Source: Sinorhizobium sp. A49
Lineage (GTDB): Bacteria; Pseudomonadota; Alphaproteobacteria; Rhizobiales; Rhizobiaceae
DNA length: 64,000 nucleotides
Assembly (NCBI RefSeq): GCF_002002725.1
Contig: NZ_MUNW01000032.1
Coordinates: 434,001 to 498,000, forward strand
Direction: 5' to 3'
A program made the translations under genes and the position numbers. Within the stretch, counting starts at the first letter, position 1. Each line of letters begins with the position of its first letter. Below are positions 53,626 through 62,920 of the stretch, piece by piece. The notes under the pieces were generated by a model. It had not been told where the DNA came from. It did no database searches and worked only from the letters and a program-made list of their open reading frames with translations.

Positions 53626-54654
53626 ATGCGCGATACAACCGGCGGGCCCCTCGCCCTGACCATGGGCGATCCTGCCGGGATCGGATTGGACCTTAGCCTG
53701 ACCGCGTGGCTGGGTCGCCGCAAACGCTCAACCCCGCCGTTCCTTTTCATCGGCGATCCCGCCGCTCTGGCCGCCAGAGCCGACTTGCTCGGCCATGCGG
53801 TCTCGATCCGTGAGACCGATTGCGCGAGCGCAGTCTCCCATTTTTATGATGCCCTGCCCGTTCTGCCCGTGCGCTGCGTGGCTCCCGTCATCGCAGGCGA
53901 GGCAGATTCTGCCAACGCGATGGTCGTAACGGGTGCCATCGACACGGCGGTGCGGCTGGTCATGACTGGCGAAGCTTCGGCCGTGGTCACGAACCCCATT
54001 GCCAAAGCCGTGCTCTATGCCGCCGGCTTTCGCTTTCCGGGCCATACCGAGTACCTGGCGGATCTCGCGCAGAAGGCCACCGGCGAAACCCTGTTGCCGG
54101 TGATGATGCTGGCCGGCCCCAAGCTTCGGGCCGTGCCTGTCACGATCCACATCCCGTTGAAGGACGTTCCGGCCCAGCTCACAGCTGACTTGATCTACCG
54201 GACCTGCACAATCACCGCCACCGACCTTCGCACGCGCTTCGGCATCCACAAGCCGAAGCTGGCGATCGCCGGGCTCAATCCGCATGCAGGTGAAGGCGGT
54301 GCTCTGGGCACCGAGGACGATGCGATCATCCGCCCTGTCGTCGAGCGGTTGCGCGCGGAAGGCATCAACGCCACCGGGCCACTGCCCGCCGATACGATGT
54401 TTCACAACCGGGCGCGCGCAACCTACGACGTCGCGATCTGCATGTACCACGATCAGGCGCTGATTCCGGCCAAGGCACTTGGTTTCGACGACAGCGTCAA
54501 CGTCACGCTTGGCCTTCCCTTCATCCGTACGTCGCCTGACCACGGTACTGCTTTCAGTCTCGCCGGCAAGGGTATCGCCCGTGACGACAGCCTGTTCGCG
54601 GCCCTGACGCTCGCGGCAGAGCTTTCCAAGAATACCGCAGGAGTTATCGTCTGA
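53626..54654 (+). CDS. pdxA: 4-hydroxythreonine-4-phosphate dehydrogenase
   Basis: The 342-residue NAD-dependent enzyme oxidises 4-phosphohydroxy-L-threonine on the path to vitamin B6. The start [25 protein letters not shown], the metal-binding [16 protein letters not shown] and [16 protein letters not shown] are diagnostic. It follows the SurA-like gene by 15 nt and overlaps rsmA by one base (TGATG). Confidence 0.96.
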   Translation: MRDTTGGPLALTMGDPAGIGLDLSLTAWLGRRKRSTPPFLFIGDPAALAARADLLGHAVSIRETDCASAVSHFYDALPVLPVRCVAPVIAGEADSANAMVVTGAIDTAVRLVMTGEASAVVTNPIAKAVLYAAGFRFPGHTEYLADLAQKATGETLLPVMMLAGPKLRAVPVTIHIPLKDVPAQLTADLIYRTCTITATDLRTRFGIHKPKLAIAGLNPHAGEGGALGTEDDAIIRPVVERLRAEGINATGPLPADTMFHNRARATYDVAICMYHDQALIPAKALGFDDSVNVTLGLPFIRTSPDHGTAFSLAGKGIARDDSLFAALTLAAELSKNTAGVIV

Positions 54655-55481
54655 TGGCCGCTCTCGACGGGCTCCCGCCGCTACGGGACGTAATTCAGCG
54701 CCATGGCCTCGACGCCAAGAAGGCGCTTGGGCAGAACTTCCTGCTCGACCTCAATCTCACCCAGAAGATCGCCCGGACGGCCGGGGCACTCGAGGATGCG
54801 ACGGTCATCGAGGTCGGACCTGGGCCGGGAGGCCTGACGCGTGCTATCCTGGCGCTGGGCGCAAAGAAGGTGGTGGCGATCGAGCGGGATTCCCGCTGCC
54901 TGCCAGCACTTGCCGAAATCTCCGATCACTATCCGAACCGGCTTGAGGTCATCGAAGGCGATGCGCTGAAGATCGATTTCGAGGCGATCAGCGGTGGCGG
55001 CCCCGTCAAGATCATTGCCAACCTGCCTTACAATGTCGGCACGCAGCTTCTCGTCAATTGGCTCCTGCCAAAGACATGGCCCCCCTTCTGGCAATCGCTG
55101 ACACTGATGTTTCAGCGCGAGGTGGGCTTGCGGATCGTCGCTGATGCGGATGACGATCACTACGGTCGCCTGGGTGTCCTGTGTGGCTGGCGGACGAATG
55201 CACGCATGGCCTTCGACGTGCCGCCGCAGGCCTTCACCCCACCGCCAAAGGTGACGTCTTCGGTGGTGCATCTGGAGCCGATTGCCAATCCTATCCCGTG
55301 CGCGGTGACCTCGCTCGAAAAGGTCACCCATGCCGCCTTCGGGCAGCGTCGCAAGATGCTGCGCCAGAGCCTGAAGCCGCTTGGTGGCGAGGCCCTTTTG
55401 GCAAAAGCCGATATCGATCCGCAGCGCCGCGCGGAAACGCTTTCCGTGGAAGAATTCTGCCGTCTGGCAAACTTCCTCTAG
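54654..55481 (+). CDS. rsmA: 16S rRNA (adenine(1518/1519)-N6)-dimethyltransferase
   Basis: The 275-residue KsgA/RsmA enzyme dimethylates two adjacent adenosines near the 3' end of 16S r[14 protein letters not shown], the SAM motif [12 protein letters not shown] and the catalytic NLPYNVGTQ are all present, and [11 protein letters not shown] is at the end. The pdxA-rsmA coupling is common in proteobacteria. It is the last gene of the plus-strand operon and converges with gmk. Confidence 0.97.
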   Translation: MAALDGLPPLRDVIQRHGLDAKKALGQNFLLDLNLTQKIARTAGALEDATVIEVGPGPGGLTRAILALGAKKVVAIERDSRCLPALAEISDHYPNRLEVIEGDALKIDFEAISGGGPVKIIANLPYNVGTQLLVNWLLPKTWPPFWQSLTLMFQREVGLRIVADADDDHYGRLGVLCGWRTNARMAFDVPPQAFTPPPKVTSSVVHLEPIANPIPCAVTSLEKVTHAAFGQRRKMLRQSLKPLGGEALLAKADIDPQRRAETLSVEEFCRLANFL

Positions 55482-55663
55482 GCTCTCGCGCACGAGCGAT
55501 CTTTGGGGGCTGGATAGAGGACGTGAGCGCTTCCGGTGAAACGGAATCACCAAGACGCTCTATCTCTTTGTTTCCACGCGTTTCCTGACGGAAACCATGG
55601 TGGCACTTGTCGTGGGGTGCATCGCCTTGCGCGCACGCTTGTGGGGCACCCGCTGCAGGGTGA

Positions 55664-55685
55664 ACGGCCGGCATTACCCGGCCGT
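55664..55685 (-). terminator. Hairpin after gmk
   Basis: ACGGCCGG and CCGGCCGT form an 8-bp stem around a 6-nt loop, 11 nt after the gmk stop. No T-run follows on the minus strand. Confidence 0.55.
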
Positions 55686-55695
55686 CATTGCGATC

Positions 55696-56355
55696 TCAGA
55701 ACGGATTTTCCGTCAGAAGCCCGTTGACGAATTCGAATAGCCCCGGACGACGGTCCCGACGCAGGCGTTCCGCCTCGACGATCGCGCGCACTGACGAAAA
55801 GGCGCGGTCGAGATCGTCGTTGAGAACGATGTAGTCGTATTCGCGCCAATGTTCGATTTCGGCACGCGAATTGGCCAGGCGCGTGGCGATCACTTCCTCG
55901 CTGTCTTCGGCCCGGCGATGCAGCCGCGATTGCAGCTCCGCCATCGAAGGCGGCAGGATGAAGATCGAGACGACGTCGCCGGCCATCTTCTCCTGAAGCT
56001 GCTGGGCGCCTTGCCAGTCGATATCGAAGAGCATGTCGCGACCGGCGGCCATCGCCGCTTCGACGGCATCGCGCGGCGTGCCGTAGAAATTACCGTGAAC
56101 CTCAGCCCATTCCAGCAGCGAGTCGGTCGCCCGCAGCGCTTCGAATTCGCGGATCGACTTGAAGTGATAGTGCCGCCCGTCAATTTCGCTTGGACGACGC
56201 TGACGCGTGGTTACGCTGACCGAGATGCTCATGTCGGGATCGGCTTCCAGCAGGTTGCGCGCGATCGTCGATTTTCCAGCACCCGAGGGCGAGGAAATGA
56301 CCAGCATCAGCCCGCGGCGGGCGATCTTGATGGGCGAAGGGGTCGCCGGTTTCAT
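55696..56355 (-). CDS. gmk: Guanylate kinase
   Basis: The 219-residue enzyme converts GMP to GDP with ATP. The P-loop [10 protein letters not shown] and GMP-binding [29 protein letters not shown] are clear. It starts 3 nt after the yicC stop, the last of the mltG-yicC-gmk group. Confidence 0.97.
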   Translation of the reverse strand: MKPATPSPIKIARRGLMLVISSPSGAGKSTIARNLLEADPDMSISVSVTTRQRRPSEIDGRHYHFKSIREFEALRATDSLLEWAEVHGNFYGTPRDAVEAAMAAGRDMLFDIDWQGAQQLQEKMAGDVVSIFILPPSMAELQSRLHRRAEDSEEVIATRLANSRAEIEHWREYDYIVLNDDLDRAFSSVRAIVEAERLRRDRRPGLFEFVNGLLTENPF

Positions 56356-56358
56356 GCG

Positions 56359-57246
56359 TTACTCCAGATTCTGAACCTGTTCGCGGAACTGATCGATCAC
56401 AACTTTCAACTCGATGCCGGCGGCAGAGACCGCAGCCGCATTCGACTTGGAACAGATCGTATTCGATTCCCGGTTAAATTCCTGTGCCAGGAAATCAAGC
56501 TTGCGGCCGACCGGCCCGCCTTTCGAAAGCAAGTCGCGGGCAGCGACAACATGAGAGCCAAGCCTGTCCAGCTCCTCCCTCAGATCGGCCTTGGTGGCGA
56601 GCAGGGCCACTTCGGCATATAGCCGGTCGCGATCGAGCGAAGAGCCGTTGCCCACCACCAGCGCCACCTGCTGCGCCAGCTTTTCAGCAATTGCCGCCGG
56701 GCTGCGCGAGGGATCGGTTTCGACCGTTGCCGTCAGCGTCTCGATGGTATCGACCTGCGCCAACAGGATCTGACAGAGCGCACCGCCCTCTTCCTCGCGC
56801 ATATCGCGCAGATCATTCAGAGCGAACTTGAGTCCCGTCATGATATCGTCGTCGAGGGCGGCACGTTGCGCTTCGCTCTCCTCGGGCTCGCGGAAATCGA
56901 CGATGCCCCGGATTGCCAGCAGCGTGTCGAACTTGAGCGGCGCCGGGTCGACGAGGTCGCCGAGCTGCTCACGCAGGCCCAGGACCGCAGTCAGCGCCGC
57001 CTGGTTCACCACCGCTTCAACAACGTTCTCCGCTCCGCTGACGGACAGGCTGACTTGCAGATTACCTCGGGAAAAGAATTCCGCAGCAAGCCGGCGTACG
57101 TCCGGCTCGAACCGCTCAAGCCCTTGCGGCAAGCGCAGCCTGACATCAAGGCCCTTGCCGTTGACGGAGCGCAGTTCCCAAGCCCAGCGATGGCGGCCGC
57201 TGCTGCCTTCTCTCCGGGCAAAGCCGGTCATCGATTGGAGCGGCAT
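56359..57246 (-). CDS. YicC/YloC family endoribonuclease
   Basis: The 295-residue protein begins MPLQSMTGFARREG and contains the conserved WELRSVNGKGLDVRLRLP. The C-terminal DUF1732 part has GRKLDFLAQEFNRESNTICSKSN. YicC-like proteins cleave RNA and affect small-RNA stability in E. coli. GGAGGTGAGG directly before ATG 57246 sets the start; the longer frame to 57342 has no such signal. It is followed by gmk at 3 nt. Confidence 0.92.
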   Translation of the reverse strand: MPLQSMTGFARREGSSGRHRWAWELRSVNGKGLDVRLRLPQGLERFEPDVRRLAAEFFSRGNLQVSLSVSGAENVVEAVVNQAALTAVLGLREQLGDLVDPAPLKFDTLLAIRGIVDFREPEESEAQRAALDDDIMTGLKFALNDLRDMREEEGGALCQILLAQVDTIETLTATVETDPSRSPAAIAEKLAQQVALVVGNGSSLDRDRLYAEVALLATKADLREELDRLGSHVVAARDLLSKGGPVGRKLDFLAQEFNRESNTICSKSNAAAVSAAGIELKVVIDQFREQVQNLE

Positions 57247-57350
57247 CCTCACCTCCGTTGCATTTTCTGGAGAAGCAATAAGGCGACGGCGCGGTATCCC
57301 GCAAGGGATATCCGCGCCGCGGTAAGTCCGTCCACAATGCAAGGCTGTTG

Positions 57351-58538
57351 TTACTGAGGCTGCGCCGCCGTCGCTGCGTCCTGGGCGGCCTTTGCCGCTT
57401 CGGCTGCCTTTTCGGCTTCTACCTTGCGCCAGCGGCGAACATTGGCGTTATGTTCATCCAATGTGACGGCAAAAACGTGGCCACCGGTGCCGTCGGCAAC
57501 GAAGTAGAGTTCCGGTGTGCGCGACGGGTTGGCAACGGCTTCAAGCGCTGCGCGACCCGGGTTGGCGATCGGCGTCGGCGGCAGGCCCTTGATGATGTAG
57601 GTGTTGTAGGGCGTATCCTTGTCGAGATCCGACTTCAGGATCGGCCGGTCTGCCGGCTTCCCGTCACCGCCGAAAATGCCGTAGATGATCGTCGGGTCGG
57701 ACTGCAGGCGCATGCCCTTGTCGAGCCGGTTGATGAAGACGGAGGCAACCCGCGGACGTTCGTCGGCGCGCCCGGTTTCCTTTTCCACGATCGAAGCGAG
57801 GGTGACGAATTCCTCGACGGTCGAGACAGGAAGGTTCGGATCGCGCTTCTCCCAGATCTGATCGACCAGTGCCTTCTGGGCGGCCGCCATTTGCTGGACG
57901 ATTTCCACGCGCTTGGTGCCGCGGGTAAATTTATAGGTGTCGGGCTTCAACGAGCCTTCGACAGGCAGTTCCTTCGGCAGATCGCCGACGAGGACCTCGT
58001 CATCGGACAACCGGCCGAACATCTGCTTCACGGTCAAACCTTCCGGCAGCGACACGGAGTAGAGAATGGATTTGCCGGATTTCAGCAGTTGCATGATCTC
58101 CTGCATCGAAGACCCGGCCTTGATCTCGTATTCACCGGCTTTGAGCGTGTCGTTGTCGAGGTAAGCCTCCGAGACGAACCTGAAGACGCGGCCATCGGTG
58201 ATGATGTTGCCACGTTCGAGACCGCTGGCGATCTCGCTGATACCGGCGCCGCTTCTGACGATGAAGTTCTTGTTGGCTTCGAGCGGGCCTGCCTTCTCGT
58301 ACTGATGCATGGCGTAGTAGACCGCGCCGGCCGCTGCAAGTGCGGCGAAAACGATAACGGTCATGACGAAATTCAGGAAGATCACAACCTGGCTGCGCGC
58401 CTTGCGCGAACGCTTCGGCGGCTGCGGTGCCTTCTCGGGCCGCAAGGCTTCGCTGGCCGATTTCGGAATGATCGGCCCGTTGTTCCCGGTGTCACTGCGG
58501 CCGAATTGCGCCGCGCCGTTCTCGTTTGAGTCGCTCAC
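57351..58538 (-). CDS. mltG: Endolytic murein transglycosylase MltG
   Basis: The 395-residue protein has a cytoplasmic N-terminal stretch rich in basic residues, one transmembrane helix (about residues 50-72) and a periplasmic domain. The catalytic Glu is in TLASIVEKET, and SDPTIIYGIFG and GLPPTPIANPG are typical. It cleaves nascent glycan strands and so limits their length. The start is a GTG at 58538. The C-terminal extension is Ala-rich. fabF lies upstream on the same strand with a 366-bp gap. Confidence 0.95.
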   Translation of the reverse strand: MSDSNENGAAQFGRSDTGNNGPIIPKSASEALRPEKAPQPPKRSRKARSQVVIFLNFVMTVIVFAALAAAGAVYYAMHQYEKAGPLEANKNFIVRSGAGISEIASGLERGNIITDGRVFRFVSEAYLDNDTLKAGEYEIKAGSSMQEIMQLLKSGKSILYSVSLPEGLTVKQMFGRLSDDEVLVGDLPKELPVEGSLKPDTYKFTRGTKRVEIVQQMAAAQKALVDQIWEKRDPNLPVSTVEEFVTLASIVEKETGRADERPRVASVFINRLDKGMRLQSDPTIIYGIFGGDGKPADRPILKSDLDKDTPYNTYIIKGLPPTPIANPGRAALEAVANPSRTPELYFVADGTGGHVFAVTLDEHNANVRRWRKVEAEKAAEAAKAAQDAATAAQPQ

Positions 58539-58904
58539 GATTGTCCCGAACCCGAAATTCGCATCCTCATTCTAGCTGCCGCGGCGCGAATTTCGGCCTG
58601 GACCGTGGCAGGTATAAATCAAAACGTTTGAGCCGCAGCCAGCCCTCGGGGCCGACAGTGGAATAAATGGTTTCGGCGCACTCGCCAGTCAACGGCATTT
58701 CGCTCGACGACAGCCCGCATGCGCGCGGCAATAGCGATACAACAGACTGTCAGATGTGCCTTGCGCGAACATAGCTGTCAGACAGTGCCAATCCCTTCAG
58801 AAAGGCGGCACGTCCTCCTGCTACATGCTTGTAGCGAGCAATGCGGCAAAAGCAGGATCAACGGGGCTGTGACGAACATCGCCCCGTTGATAACCTCGGC
58901 AAAA
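58539..58904. other. Gene-free region between mltG and fabF
   Basis: The 366-bp region has no credible gene. It contains a fabF terminator-like hairpin at 58858-58890. Two copies of CTGTCAGA lie at 58747 and 58775, 28 bp apart; the second is part of an 11-bp palindrome CTGTC-A-GACAG. An mltG promoter must lie here but I could not assign it. Confidence 0.5.
58858..58890 (-). terminator. Hairpin after fabF
   Basis: TCAACGGGGC and GCCCCGTTGA pair over 10 bp around a 13-nt loop, starting 14 nt after the fabF stop; a short T-run (CTTTTG) follows a few bases later on the minus strand. Confidence 0.6.
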
Positions 58905-60170
58905 TCAAGCGCCGGTATAGCGGCGCAGAACCAGAGACGCGTTTGTCCCGCCGAAGCCGAAGGAGTTCGACAGAGCGACGTTGATCTCGCGCTTGCGGGC
59001 AACATGCGGCACCAGATCGATCTTGGTCTCGACGGAAGGATTGTCGAGGTTCAGCGTCGGCGGCGCGATGTTGTCGCGGATCGCCAGGGCCGAAAAGATC
59101 GCTTCGACCGCACCGGCAGCACCCAGCAGATGGCCGATCGCCGACTTGGTCGATGACATCGAGATCTTCGAGGCATGTTCGCCGACAAGCCGCTCGACGG
59201 CACCAAGCTCGATCGTGTCGGCCATGGTCGAGGTGCCGTGGGCGTTGATGTAGTCGACCTCGGCCGCCGTCAGTCCGGCCCGCTTCAGCGCCATCTGCAT
59301 GCAGCGATAGGCACCGTCGCCATCTTCTGATGGTGCCGTGATGTGGTAGGCATCGCCGGAAAGGCCGTAGCCGACGACTTCGGCATAGATCTTCGCGCCG
59401 CGCGCCTTGGCATGTTCCAGTTCTTCCAGGATGACGATGCCGGCGCCTTCGCCCATGACGAAACCGTCGCGATCGACATCATAGGGGCGTGATGCCTTTT
59501 GCGGATCGTCGTTATGCTGCGTCGACAGCGCCTTGCAGGCGGCAAAACCGGCCAGCGAGATCCGGCAAATCGGCGATTCGGCACCACCGGCAACCATGAC
59601 ATCGGCGTCGCCGAGCGCAATCAGGCGCATCGCGTCGCCGATGGCGTGCGCACCGGTCGAGCAGGCGGTGACGACGGAGTGATTGGGGCCGCGCAGCTTG
59701 TGGCGGATCGAAACCTGCCCCGAGGCAAGGTTGATCAGACGGCCAGGGATGAAGAACGGCGAAATGCGCCGAGGGCCCTTGTCGCGCAGCGTGTAGCCAC
59801 CTTCGACAATGCCTTCGAGACCACCGATGCCCGAACCGATCAGGACGCCGGTTGCAATCTGGTCTTCGTCGTTTTGAGGCTTCCAGCCGGCGTCGGCCAG
59901 CGCCATATCGGCAGCGGCCATCGCATAGACAATGAAGGAATCAACCTTGCGCTGCTCCTTCGGCTCCATCCAGTCATCGGCATTGAAGGTGTTGTTCGAG
60001 CCATCGCCGAATGGAAGGCGGCACGCGATCTTCGCGGGCAGATCCTCGACTTCGAATTCCGTGACCCTGCGCGCAGCATTGTCGCCCGCGATCAGGCGCG
60101 CCCAAGTTGCCTCGGTACCGCAACCCAACGGAGATACCATGCCGGTACCGGTGATAACGACACGTCTCAT
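58905..60170 (-). CDS. fabF: 3-oxoacyl-ACP synthase II
   Basis: The 421-residue KAS II elongates acyl chains on ACP. The Cys-His-His catalytic set is visible: Cys170 in VTACSTGAHA, His in YINAHGTSTM and His in SAIGHLLGAAG, and the terminal NSFGFGGTNASLVLRR is canonical. It begins 221 nt behind the acpP stop, with inverted repeats in that gap. ATG 60170 matches the family start (RRVVITGTGMVSPLG). Confidence 0.97.
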   Translation of the reverse strand: MRRVVITGTGMVSPLGCGTEATWARLIAGDNAARRVTEFEVEDLPAKIACRLPFGDGSNNTFNADDWMEPKEQRKVDSFIVYAMAAADMALADAGWKPQNDEDQIATGVLIGSGIGGLEGIVEGGYTLRDKGPRRISPFFIPGRLINLASGQVSIRHKLRGPNHSVVTACSTGAHAIGDAMRLIALGDADVMVAGGAESPICRISLAGFAACKALSTQHNDDPQKASRPYDVDRDGFVMGEGAGIVILEELEHAKARGAKIYAEVVGYGLSGDAYHITAPSEDGDGAYRCMQMALKRAGLTAAEVDYINAHGTSTMADTIELGAVERLVGEHASKISMSSTKSAIGHLLGAAGAVEAIFSALAIRDNIAPPTLNLDNPSVETKIDLVPHVARKREINVALSNSFGFGGTNASLVLRRYTGA

Positions 60171-60347
60171 AGTCCGCGACCCACCCTGACTGTTCAATTT
60201 CAGAGCCGGATCGGACCACGTGTGACGAACCCGATCCGTGCATCCATTTTAAGTTCTTGTAGCAACGATCAGAGGGAAATGCCGGACCGCATTGCTGATC
60301 GAGAACCCCGCGCTCAGCACGGGACAGCCCACTTCCCCTGGGCTGGT

Positions 60348-60370
60348 ACGGGCCGCTGAACGCGGCCCGT
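60348..60370 (-). terminator. Hairpin after acpP
   Basis: ACGGGCCGC and GCGGCCCGT form a 9-bp stem with a 5-nt loop, 22 nt after the acpP stop, and a smaller ACGGC/GCCGT hairpin lies between. No T-run follows, so it may only trim or attenuate the acpP-fabF transcript. Confidence 0.5.
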
Positions 60371-60391
60371 CTACGGCTTAGCCGTGAAATA

Positions 60392-60628
60392 TTAGGCCTG
60401 GGCCTTTTCGATGAACTTGACGGCGTCGCCGACAGTCAGGATCGAATCCGCGGCATCATCCGGGATTTCGACGCCGAATTCTTCTTCGAATGCCATGACC
60501 AGTTCGACGGTGTCGAGCGAGTCCGCGCCGAGGTCATCGATAAAGCTTGCGCCTTCGCTGACCTTTTCGGCGTCGACGCCAAGATGATCAATAACAATTT
60601 TCTTTACGCGTTCTGCGATATCGCTCAT
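60392..60628 (-). CDS. acpP: Acyl carrier protein
   Basis: The 78-residue acidic protein carries the acyl chain on the phosphopantetheine attached to Ser37 in [13 protein letters not shown]. Length and sequence are those of the primary fatty-acid ACP. GAGGAA lies 7 nt before ATG 60628. A 336-bp region separates it from fabG, so it likely has its own strong promoter. Confidence 0.98.
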   Translation of the reverse strand: MSDIAERVKKIVIDHLGVDAEKVSEGASFIDDLGADSLDTVELVMAFEEEFGVEIPDDAADSILTVGDAVKFIEKAQA

Positions 60629-60964
60629 GTCGGAGTTCCTCGACCTTCGTTTCTCTGGGCGCCTTTCTGGCACCGGTACTCTCAATACGCCTGATAGACC
60701 AAGACGGTCCAACGGGCAATCCATCCAACCAGAACCGCGGCAAACCCAAGGCAGCCAAGGCTGCCGGACACCTGGCGGGGCCGGTCGACTGCTAACAGTC
60801 ATGGCCCGATTAACACGGTTTAACTCTGCCGCAAAGTGCGAAAATGCCTGACAATCGCTTGCTCAACATTGAATTTCAGGCATTTGGCAGGGGAGATGCC
60901 GGAGCACTGCAGGCCGAGATCACACCCAATTGGCGTGCATGGCACACAGGCCCCGGACACCGCA
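60629..60964. other. Gene-free region between acpP and fabG
   Basis: The 336-bp region should hold the acpP promoter. A perfect 10-bp inverted repeat, AAATGCCTGA (60842-60851) and TCAGGCATTT (60876-60885), is separated by 24 nt. It could be a regulator site or, read from fabG, a long-loop hairpin about 80 nt after its stop. No protein-coding frame looks real. Confidence 0.5.
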
Positions 60965-61702
60965 TCAGATCATTGCCATGCCACCATTGACGTGAATGGT
61001 CTGGCCGGTGACGTAACCTGCTTCGTTCGAAGCAAGATAAGCGACGGCAGACGCAATCTCGGCGCCGGTGCCCATGCGCCGCATCGGGATCGCTCCCATG
61101 ATGGCGTCCTTCTGCTTGTCGTTCAGCTTGCCGGTCATGGCGCTTTCGATGAAGCCGGGCGCAACGCAGTTTACGGTGACGTTGCGGGTCGCGATTTCCT
61201 GGGCGAGCGACTTCGAAAAGCCGATCATGCCGGCCTTCGAGGCACAGTAATTGGCCTGGCCGGGATTACCGGTGACGCCGACGATCGAGGTGATGTTGAC
61301 GATGCGGCCGAAGCGGCGGCGCATCATCGGATGGGTGAGCTCGCGGGTCAGGCGGAACACGGCGGTCAGGTTGACCTCCAGCACATTGTCCCAGTCCTCG
61401 TCGCTCATGCGAACGAAAAGACCGTCCTTGGTGATACCGGCATTGTTGACGAGGATGTCGACGCCGCCCAGTTCGGCCTCGGCCTTCTCGCCGAGCGCCT
61501 TGACTTCGGCGCGGTCAGACAGATTGGCCGGGAACAGCTGGACGCGCTCGCCGAGCTCGTTGGCAAGCGCCTCGAGCTTTTCGACGCGCGTGCCGTGCAG
61601 GCCAACGATGGCGCCCTGGGCGTGCAGCATGCGGGCGATTTCTTCGCCGATACCACCGGATGCACCGGTTACAAGAGCCTTACGGCCGGAAAGATCGAAC
61701 AT
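60965..61702 (-). CDS. fabG: 3-oxoacyl-ACP reductase
   Basis: The 245-residue SDR reduces 3-oxoacyl-ACP with NADPH. TGASGGIGEEIA binds the cofactor, NNAGITKDGLF is typical of FabG, and the catalytic Ser-Tyr-Lys are in ITSIVG and YCASK. It follows fabD by 27 nt. A standard FabG C-terminus (YVTGQTIHVNGGMAM) is present. Confidence 0.97.
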   Translation of the reverse strand: MFDLSGRKALVTGASGGIGEEIARMLHAQGAIVGLHGTRVEKLEALANELGERVQLFPANLSDRAEVKALGEKAEAELGGVDILVNNAGITKDGLFVRMSDEDWDNVLEVNLTAVFRLTRELTHPMMRRRFGRIVNITSIVGVTGNPGQANYCASKAGMIGFSKSLAQEIATRNVTVNCVAPGFIESAMTGKLNDKQKDAIMGAIPMRRMGTGAEIASAVAYLASNEAGYVTGQTIHVNGGMAMI

Positions 61703-61729
61703 CGGATTGGTTCCTTATAACTGGAGCAC

Positions 61730-62674
61730 TCAGGCCAGAAGCGCCGAGAGCGCGGTGTCGATATCGGCAGGCGTGTTGACGGTAATGCCGGTGACGGACT
61801 TGTCGATCCGGCGGGCAAGTCCGGTGAGCACCTTGCCGGAACCCACTTCATAAAGTGTCGTGATGTTGTTGGCGGCAAACCACTCCACCGTTTCGCGCCA
61901 GCGAACCTGGCCCGTCACCTGCTCGACGAGGAGGCGCGCAATCTCGTCAGCGTCACTGACCGGAGCGGCCAGAACGTTGGCGATGACAGGCACCGACGGA
62001 TTGTGCTTTTCGACCTTGGCAAGCGCCTCGCGCATCGCATCGGCCGCGGGCGCCATCAGGCTCGAATGGAACGGAGCCGAAACCGGCAACATCAGGGCGC
62101 GCTTGGCGCCTTTTTCCGACGCAAGTGCCGCAGCCTTTTCGACGGCCGCCTTCTCGCCGGAGATCACTAGCTGACCGCCACCATTGTCGTTGGCGATCTG
62201 GCAAGAGCCGAGTGCGGAAGCTTCGCGGCAGATGGCATCGACATCCGCATGCTCAAGACCGATGATCGCCGCCATCGCGCCCTTGCCGACGGGAACGGCC
62301 GCCTGCATGGCATTGCCGCGGATGCGCAGGAGGCGGGCCGTGTCGGCGATCGAGAAAGTCCCTGCCGCACAGAGCGCTGAGTATTCGCCGAGCGAATGGC
62401 CGGCCACGAACGAAACCTTGCTCTTCAGATCAAGGCCCTTGGCTTCCAGCACCCGGATCACCGCCATCGATACGGCCATCAGCGCCGGCTGGGCGTTGGC
62501 CGTCAGCGTCAGCGTTTCCTCGGGGCCGTTCCACATGATCGCGGAAAGCTTCTCGCCGAGCGCTTCGTCAACCTCGGCAAACACGGCCGCCGCTTCCGGA
62601 AACGCGTCCGCCAGATCCTTGCCCATACCGACAGCCTGGCTGCCCTGTCCCGGGAACGTGAATGCAATACTCAT
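61730..62674 (-). CDS. fabD: Malonyl-CoA-ACP transacylase
   Basis: The 314-residue enzyme loads malonyl groups onto ACP. FPGQGSQAVGMG, the nucleophile GHSLGEYSAL and the His in SAPFHSSLM are present, with QVTGQVRWRETVE near the end. It is the first gene of the minus-strand fab cluster; no promoter could be assigned in the 246-bp gap to the divergent aldo/keto reductase gene. Confidence 0.97.
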   Translation of the reverse strand: MSIAFTFPGQGSQAVGMGKDLADAFPEAAAVFAEVDEALGEKLSAIMWNGPEETLTLTANAQPALMAVSMAVIRVLEAKGLDLKSKVSFVAGHSLGEYSALCAAGTFSIADTARLLRIRGNAMQAAVPVGKGAMAAIIGLEHADVDAICREASALGSCQIANDNGGGQLVISGEKAAVEKAAALASEKGAKRALMLPVSAPFHSSLMAPAADAMREALAKVEKHNPSVPVIANVLAAPVSDADEIARLLVEQVTGQVRWRETVEWFAANNITTLYEVGSGKVLTGLARRIDKSVTGITVNTPADIDTALSALLA

Positions 62675-62920
62675 GGGATTTTCCCTTCCCTAGTTTTCCT
62701 CTCCATTCACATTCCTGAACGGTGAGTCAAGCGCGCAGGCCCGGCTTTGCGGGCTTCGGCCGGCCTTTTGCCCTTGATCTTCGCCAATCAAGGCGTAAGT
62801 TTGCCGCGCATCGCCGCCCTGCTCGACAGACCTCCCCGGGCTTGCGGCCTTCACCCATTTCTATCGCGGGCACCCCCACTTCCCGGGTCGAGACCCGCCT
62901 TCCACAAGGACCATCACGCA

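Noticed and set aside
58747-58782. Two CTGTCAGA copies upstream of mltG as a Pho box
   Set aside because: They are 28 bp apart rather than 11 or 22, and no further units are in phase.
60809-60824. TTAA-n6-TTAA near acpP as a CtrA site
   Set aside because: The CtrA consensus needs a 7-bp spacer, and this has six; such AT pairs occur by chance.
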